Shown in pieces: positions 6,612-10,068 of a DNA stretch of 10,068 nt. The stretch covers positions 1 to 10,068 of the forward strand of contig JAGGYO010000331.1 of assembly GCA_021162505.1 (NCBI GenBank). The letters run 5' to 3'. The position numbers were made by a program, and so were the translations under genes. Source of the stretch: a bacterium (GTDB taxonomy: Bacteria > AUK180). The notes below the pieces were generated by a model. That model was not told where the DNA came from, did not search any database, and saw only the letters and a list, made by a program, of their open reading frames with translations. How positions within the stretch are numbered: the stretch's first letter is position 1; each line of letters begins with the position of its first letter.

Positions 6612-6640
6612 TTGATTTCCAATGGTATATATATTATAAT
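6612..6640 (+). promoter_or_regulatory. Strong sigma70-type promoter of the right operon
   Basis: TTGATT (6612-6617) and TATAAT (6635-6640) are separated by exactly 17 bases, predicting a start near 6647 and a leader of about 25 bases. TTGGAA (6601-6606) and TTCCAA (6617-6622) form a 6-bp inverted repeat across the -35 box and could be an operator. Confidence 0.75.
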
Positions 6641-6656
6641 ATGGTACAACTAAGAT

Positions 6657-6661
6657 AGGAG
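6657..6661 (+). promoter_or_regulatory. Shine-Dalgarno AGGAG that decides the start of the HsdM-like gene
   Basis: AGGAG directly abuts ATG 6662 (no spacer), which is too close for initiation there, but lies nine bases before ATG 6671. The second ATG is therefore the likely start. Confidence 0.7.
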
Positions 6662-6670
6662 ATGCAGAAG

Positions 6671-8125
6671 ATGGAAAGAAGACAAGTAGACCTTAGCTCA
6701 ACACATAGAAGAAATATCCATGATATATACAAAGAAATAAATGCTATACTCATGGGAATAGTTCCTTATGAAATGCTTTTAAGAATTGTTTTTAACCTCA
6801 TATTTTTCAGAATGATATTCCCTGACAAGGGTGGGGACAGCAGAAAAGTTTTTTTCTTCGGCAAATTGAAATTACCCGAAGGTCTTATTTTTAATGACTT
6901 TCCAAGAAAAAATGTTAAACAAAACATTATCAAAGCCAATGCTGAACTCGAAAAACTCAATCCCCATATCTTTAAAGGATTTCTCAATTCCATTAATTAT
7001 AATGAGCATAAAATGCTAACAAATCCCATTCTTGAAAAGATCCTTAATGAGCTTGGAAAGTTAGGACTTTTAAACATCTCAAATGATATAATCTACAGTG
7101 CTTTCGTCAGAGTATTTACAGATGGAATTTTCAAGTACAATAGAAAGTTGACACCTGAGCAGGTCAATTCACTTGTGGTTAGATTTATTGACAAAGAAGT
7201 GCACACCATTTATGATCCGGCATTCGGGCATGGTAACTCATTGATAAAGACATTGAAATATCAAAAGGATTTTTTCTATAATGAGGATGTTCACTTATTT
7301 GGCACTGAATTCGACAAGATCATCTATTCCATAGGTAAGATACAATTCTTAATGAAAGGTGTGTTCAATGGCGATATAAGAGAAGGTAATTCTCTTTTGG
7401 AACCTCAGTTCATAAAACAGAAAACAGACAAAGATAAAAAGGAAAAGAACGCATTAATGACCTTTGACATTGTTATTTCGCATCTTCCCTTTGAAATACA
7501 AAAAAAAGAGATTTCCAGAAAACTCTTAAAATTATATAAAGATTTCAAATACGGCTTTCCAAGAAATGTCTCAAAAGAATTTTTACTCTTTTTACATTCC
7601 ATTGCTTCACTAAACGAAAACGGTAAAGCCATTTTGATAATTCCAAAGAGAATCCCAAATAATGATACGGAACTTTCCATATTGAAAGCCATAATAAATG
7701 ATGATCTTATTGAAGGAGTTCTTTACCTCGGTAGAAGTTATACCATCATCGAATCACAATTGATCATAATCAATAAGAAAAAAGCCAAAGAGAACAAGGG
7801 AAGAATCATCTTTTACGATATTACAGATACCTTTCCGGAACCAAGACATTTATACAGGGAAAAGGTGAATATTAATTCGGTCAGCGATAAGATACTTGAC
7901 AATTATTCGCATATCATCGAAAGCAATAAATTGAAATCAGTATCACTGGATGGATTAAGAATAAATAATTTCTCTCTTGATTGTAATGAATATTTTAGGG
8001 AGCAAAAAGAATTTGAGGACATTAAGGAGTTGGAGAAAAAACTGACTCTAATTGATGAAGAACTTGAGATAGTGAAAAAGGAAAGAGAAAAGATATTAAA
8101 GGAGATATTGGACAATGAAAAATAA
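6671..8125 (+). CDS. HsdM-like N6-methyltransferase-fold protein with a degenerate catalytic motif (HLPF for NPPY)
   Basis: The 484-residue protein follows the HsdM layout. A helical N-terminal region (HDIYKEINAILMGIVPYEMLLRIVFNLIFFRMI) precedes a SAM-binding motif I, YDPAFGHGNS (from Y181), which keeps D-P-A-x-G-x-G. HLFGTEFDKIIYSIGKIQFL and GDIREGNSLL correspond to the next strands of the fold. At motif IV, FDIVISHLPFE aligns with the neighbour's FNYIISNPPYG, so catalytic N-P-P-Y is H271-L-P-F274. The last 45 residues are a charged coiled coil, as in HsdM tails that contact HsdS. Known amino-methyltransferases have N, D or S at the first motif IV position, so methylation activity is doubtful, though SAM binding may persist. 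The first ATG (6662) is rejected because its Shine-Dalgarno is too close. The next gene overlaps its end by 11 bases. It is not a duplicate of the hsdM at 2729-4801, being about 200 residues shorter and divergent. Confidence 0.85.
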   Translation: MERRQVDLSSTHRRNIHDIYKEINAILMGIVPYEMLLRIVFNLIFFRMIFPDKGGDSRKVFFFGKLKLPEGLIFNDFPRKNVKQNIIKANAELEKLNPHIFKGFLNSINYNEHKMLTNPILEKILNELGKLGLLNISNDIIYSAFVRVFTDGIFKYNRKLTPEQVNSLVVRFIDKEVHTIYDPAFGHGNSLIKTLKYQKDFFYNEDVHLFGTEFDKIIYSIGKIQFLMKGVFNGDIREGNSLLEPQFIKQKTDKDKKEKNALMTFDIVISHLPFEIQKKEISRKLLKLYKDFKYGFPRNVSKEFLLFLHSIASLNENGKAILIIPKRIPNNDTELSILKAIINDDLIEGVLYLGRSYTIIESQLIIINKKKAKENKGRIIFYDITDTFPEPRHLYREKVNINSVSDKILDNYSHIIESNKLKSVSLDGLRINNFSLDCNEYFREQKEFEDIKELEKKLTLIDEELEIVKKEREKILKEILDNEK

Positions 8126-9134
8126 TGAATTAAAAGAAACATTTAATGATTTTTATACACAATTTCTCTATAATATATGGGAAAATATGGGAATATCACC
8201 TGAGAAAGAGTTGGGACGAGTCGTTTTGGATATTGAACCACTTTTAATTTATTCTTTTCCTACTACTCGAATCCATAAAAGTTTTTTCGAAGAAATGGTC
8301 AACTTCATCGCAAGGAACGCTTTCTATATTTCTATTTCCAGATTAAAATTGGCAATGAAGAGTTTCTTAAATATTCAACCGAAAAAGGAAAAGGATATTT
8401 ATGAACGGCTCTTTAAGGCTACCTTGACCAAACTCTTTTTAAATAACAGCGTTAAATGGAAAAATATAAAAAAAATTATAAAAAATAAACCCAAAAAAGG
8501 AGGTAAAGTAGAAGATTTTCTAATAAATAAGCAAAAAATAAATAAGCCGGATTCGGAATTTCTGCAATATAATATCCTTTACCCGCATTTTCATATAAAC
8601 GAGAAAGAAGCACAAGAGATCATTCCCAATAGTCAAAATAATATAAGATTTCTAATAAAGAGCTTATGGGGAACAAAAGCGAGATCAGAAATAGTTGTTT
8701 ATCTATTAACACACGAGATTACAGAAATAAATCCAATTGCAGAATCAACAGGTTATAGCACAAGAACAATAAGGGATATTCTTTATGATATGACAAAATC
8801 AACCATGGTCAGCTATAATTATTCAGGAAGGAGACAACCCCAATTCAAGATATCTCAAAACAAATGGTGGTATTTCTTAACCGGTATGGAAATCCCAGAC
8901 GATGAATACCCTAAGTGGCTCAATTGGATAAGTTTCTTTGAAAAAATGGAAATTATCCGAATTGGCATAACCGGAGGAAAAGATGTAAATCCCATCATCG
9001 ATAATTTGAATTTGGTTTTCAATGATCTTTATTTTCAAGGTATTTTCAAGGAAAAACTCAAAATAAAGCATGATCTTAGTATTAAAGATCTTAATTTAGC
9101 CCTCCGCATGCTTTTTTCGAGGTTAGAATTATGA
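8115..9134 (+). CDS. Winged-helix protein of unknown function between HsdM-like and HsdS-like genes
   Basis: I do not recognise the family of this 339-residue protein. Residues about 189-250 look like a winged helix-turn-helix: ARSEIVVYLLTHEITEINPI, ESTGYSTRTIRDILYDMTKS, then a basic wing YSGRRQPQFKISQNKW. The N-terminal 110 residues are predicted mostly helical and hydrophobic (EPLLIYSFPTTRIHKSFFEEMVNFIARN), followed by a lysine-rich stretch (about 113-131, IKKIIKNKPKKGGK). The C-terminal 80 residues (YPKWLNWISFFEKMEIIRIG, IDNLNLVFNDLYF) have no motif known to me. No signal peptide or membrane segment is evident. GGAG lies ten bases before ATG 8115, which overlaps the upstream gene by 11 bases; the stop overlaps the next start as ATGA. 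Tight coupling suggests it works with the methyltransferase-like and HsdS-like proteins, perhaps as a DNA-binding partner or operon regulator. Confidence 0.75.
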   Translation: MKNNELKETFNDFYTQFLYNIWENMGISPEKELGRVVLDIEPLLIYSFPTTRIHKSFFEEMVNFIARNAFYISISRLKLAMKSFLNIQPKKEKDIYERLFKATLTKLFLNNSVKWKNIKKIIKNKPKKGGKVEDFLINKQKINKPDSEFLQYNILYPHFHINEKEAQEIIPNSQNNIRFLIKSLWGTKARSEIVVYLLTHEITEINPIAESTGYSTRTIRDILYDMTKSTMVSYNYSGRRQPQFKISQNKWWYFLTGMEIPDDEYPKWLNWISFFEKMEIIRIGITGGKDVNPIIDNLNLVFNDLYFQGIFKEKLKIKHDLSIKDLNLALRMLFSRLEL

Positions 9135-10068
9135 TGATGTTCTTGAAATCCACTTCTTTTGGAAAGATCCCATTTAACTGGGGGCTCACAAACTTACAGG
9201 AATTGGAAAACAGCAAAGATCATTTGAGGAAAAGTGTAAAAAAAGAAGTAGTACGAAAAAGGATCATGAAGAATGATACTATGAGTGATGGGATCATAGA
9301 AGATTTTTTTAAACTCATTAAATTCTGGCTGAGAAAAAAATATCCAAATAGTATAAGAAATATTAAAAATATGCGATTTCCAATTCCCACGGAATCGGAA
9401 CAATTTGATATCATTAAAAAGATAGAAGTTATCAATAAAGAAATAGAATTATCTAAAAAAAGAGCAGAGTTTCTCAATAAATTATTGGTTTCCGTTTTAA
9501 ACAAACTCTGGAACAATACTCTAAGATTTACTAATATTGAAAAATTTCTTTCAAGTGATAGTCCGTGTGAAATGGGGATATTTCCATCTGTAGAAAAGGA
9601 GGAGTTCTCATTCCCATTTATTACAAGTGATTTTTTCAGAACCAGTAATTCGTATTCCATTACCCTGAATGAGGTTCCCAATGAGAAAAAATTCATAAAC
9701 AAAGGTGATATTCTTATACGACTGCATGGCAGTCCGAAAGCCATAATTTATACTGGAGAAGTTGGACTTTTTCATCGTACCCTTTTAAAGATCAATATGG
9801 ATGAAACAATTATTAATAAGAATTACTTTATCAACTTGTTAAATTTCAGTGTAAGAAGTTATCATTCGATTAAATTAATAAAATCGTTGACTGTGAAAGA
9901 ATTATTAAAATTGAACATCCCTATTGTAGGAAAAAGAGAACAGAAAAAATACGGAACTTTATTTTCTGCTATACAACAAGAGACGGAACTAATAAAGAAG
10001 AAAATAATTTACCTTGAAGAATTAAAGGTATCCACTTTTGATTTTCTTTTAATTGGTCGATTCAATAT
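9131..10068 (+). CDS. HsdS-like specificity protein with a short N-terminal domain; 3' end beyond the window
   Basis: The frame opens at the first of three ATGs (9131), overlapping the previous TGA, with GAGG eight bases upstream, and stays open for 312 codons to the window end. Two coiled-coil spacers typical of type I S subunits are visible: residues 83-127 (FPIPTESEQFDIIKKIEVIN...) and 261-307 (LNIPIVGKREQKKYGTLFSA...). Between them is a recognition-domain-like segment containing INKGDILIRLHGSPKA. The first domain spans only about 80 residues instead of the usual ~150 and lacks the KDSGIxWIGxIPxGW type of opening, so the N-terminal half may bind no DNA or a reduced site. The sequence near the edge (FDFLLIGRFN) resembles the usual C-terminal LLxGK ending, so the true stop is probably close. 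Its natural partner is the HsdM-like protein at 6671-8125. Confidence 0.8.
   Translation, partial: MMMFLKSTSFGKIPFNWGLTNLQELENSKDHLRKSVKKEVVRKRIMKNDTMSDGIIEDFFKLIKFWLRKKYPNSIRNIKNMRFPIPTESEQFDIIKKIEVINKEIELSKKRAEFLNKLLVSVLNKLWNNTLRFTNIEKFLSSDSPCEMGIFPSVEKEEFSFPFITSDFFRTSNSYSITLNEVPNEKKFINKGDILIRLHGSPKAIIYTGEVGLFHRTLLKINMDETIINKNYFINLLNFSVRSYHSIKLIKSLTVKELLKLNIPIVGKREQKKYGTLFSAIQQETELIKKKIIYLEELKVSTFDFLLIGRFN

Noticed and set aside
6662..6664. First ATG as start of the HsdM-like gene
   Set aside because: AGGAG touches this ATG with no spacing, while ATG 6671 lies at the ideal nine bases.
7405..7692. Minus-strand frame inside the HsdM-like gene
   Set aside because: It is antisense to a well-supported methyltransferase-fold gene; other minus frames at 6766-6993, 7903-8142 and 8877-9071 are rejected for the same reason.
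9194..9744. Minus-strand frames at the right end
   Set aside because: The plus strand here carries an open frame with HsdS coiled-coil spacers from 9131 to the edge; the minus frames show no family features.

Overview
The window is AT-rich (visibly about one third G+C) bacterial DNA from an accessory, defence-type region. It carries two restriction-modification-like operons that point away from each other and are separated by a decayed gene and repeat-filled intergenic DNA. Decayed repeat families (ATTCC...GGAATGAC, ATTGCGA...TCGCAAT), DUF559 with G/C-rich hairpins, and a RhuM relic would fit an uncultured candidate-phylum bacterium (Cloacimonadota- or other FCB-like). That guess is from memory of similar genomes and has low confidence.

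Left operon (minus strand, 4801 down to 1): a canonical type I methyltransferase hsdM with intact SAM-binding and NPPY motifs, then an AlbA_2/Schlafen-type ATPase-like regulator, then hsdS. Stop and start codons overlap at both junctions. The hsdS reading frame runs off the left edge. It holds an in-frame DUF559 (PD-(D/E)XK/Vsr-like) nuclease-type domain exactly in the linker between its two half-repeats, bracketed by two G/C-rich hairpins. The first 106 bases form an almost perfect palindrome that is probably an assembly or amplification fold-back, so hsdS sequence left of about position 55 should not be trusted. No hsdR is in the window, but the first 20 residues of HsdM resemble the start of a type I R subunit, perhaps a deletion scar. 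A sigma70-type promoter and a perfect 32-bp palindrome lie upstream of hsdM.

Middle (4890-6611): a rhuM-like gene with a C-terminal phospholipase-D-like domain. It has lost its 5' end at one copy of a 37-bp direct repeat and is frameshifted at a 12-base homopolymer. Beyond it lie about 750 bases with no gene but with three ~90-100-bp tandem units and several short hairpin/terminal-inverted-repeat elements.

Right operon (plus strand, 6671 to beyond 10068): a good promoter (TTGATT-17-TATAAT) drives three overlapping genes. The first is an HsdM-like protein that keeps a recognisable SAM-binding motif I but has HLPF in place of the catalytic NPPY. The second is a winged-helix protein of unknown function. 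The third is an HsdS-like protein with two coiled-coil spacers, one ordinary recognition domain and an unusually short N-terminal one. The set looks like a type I methyltransferase complex converted from methylation to another job, such as sequence-specific DNA binding or regulation. It is the best candidate here for an undescribed system.
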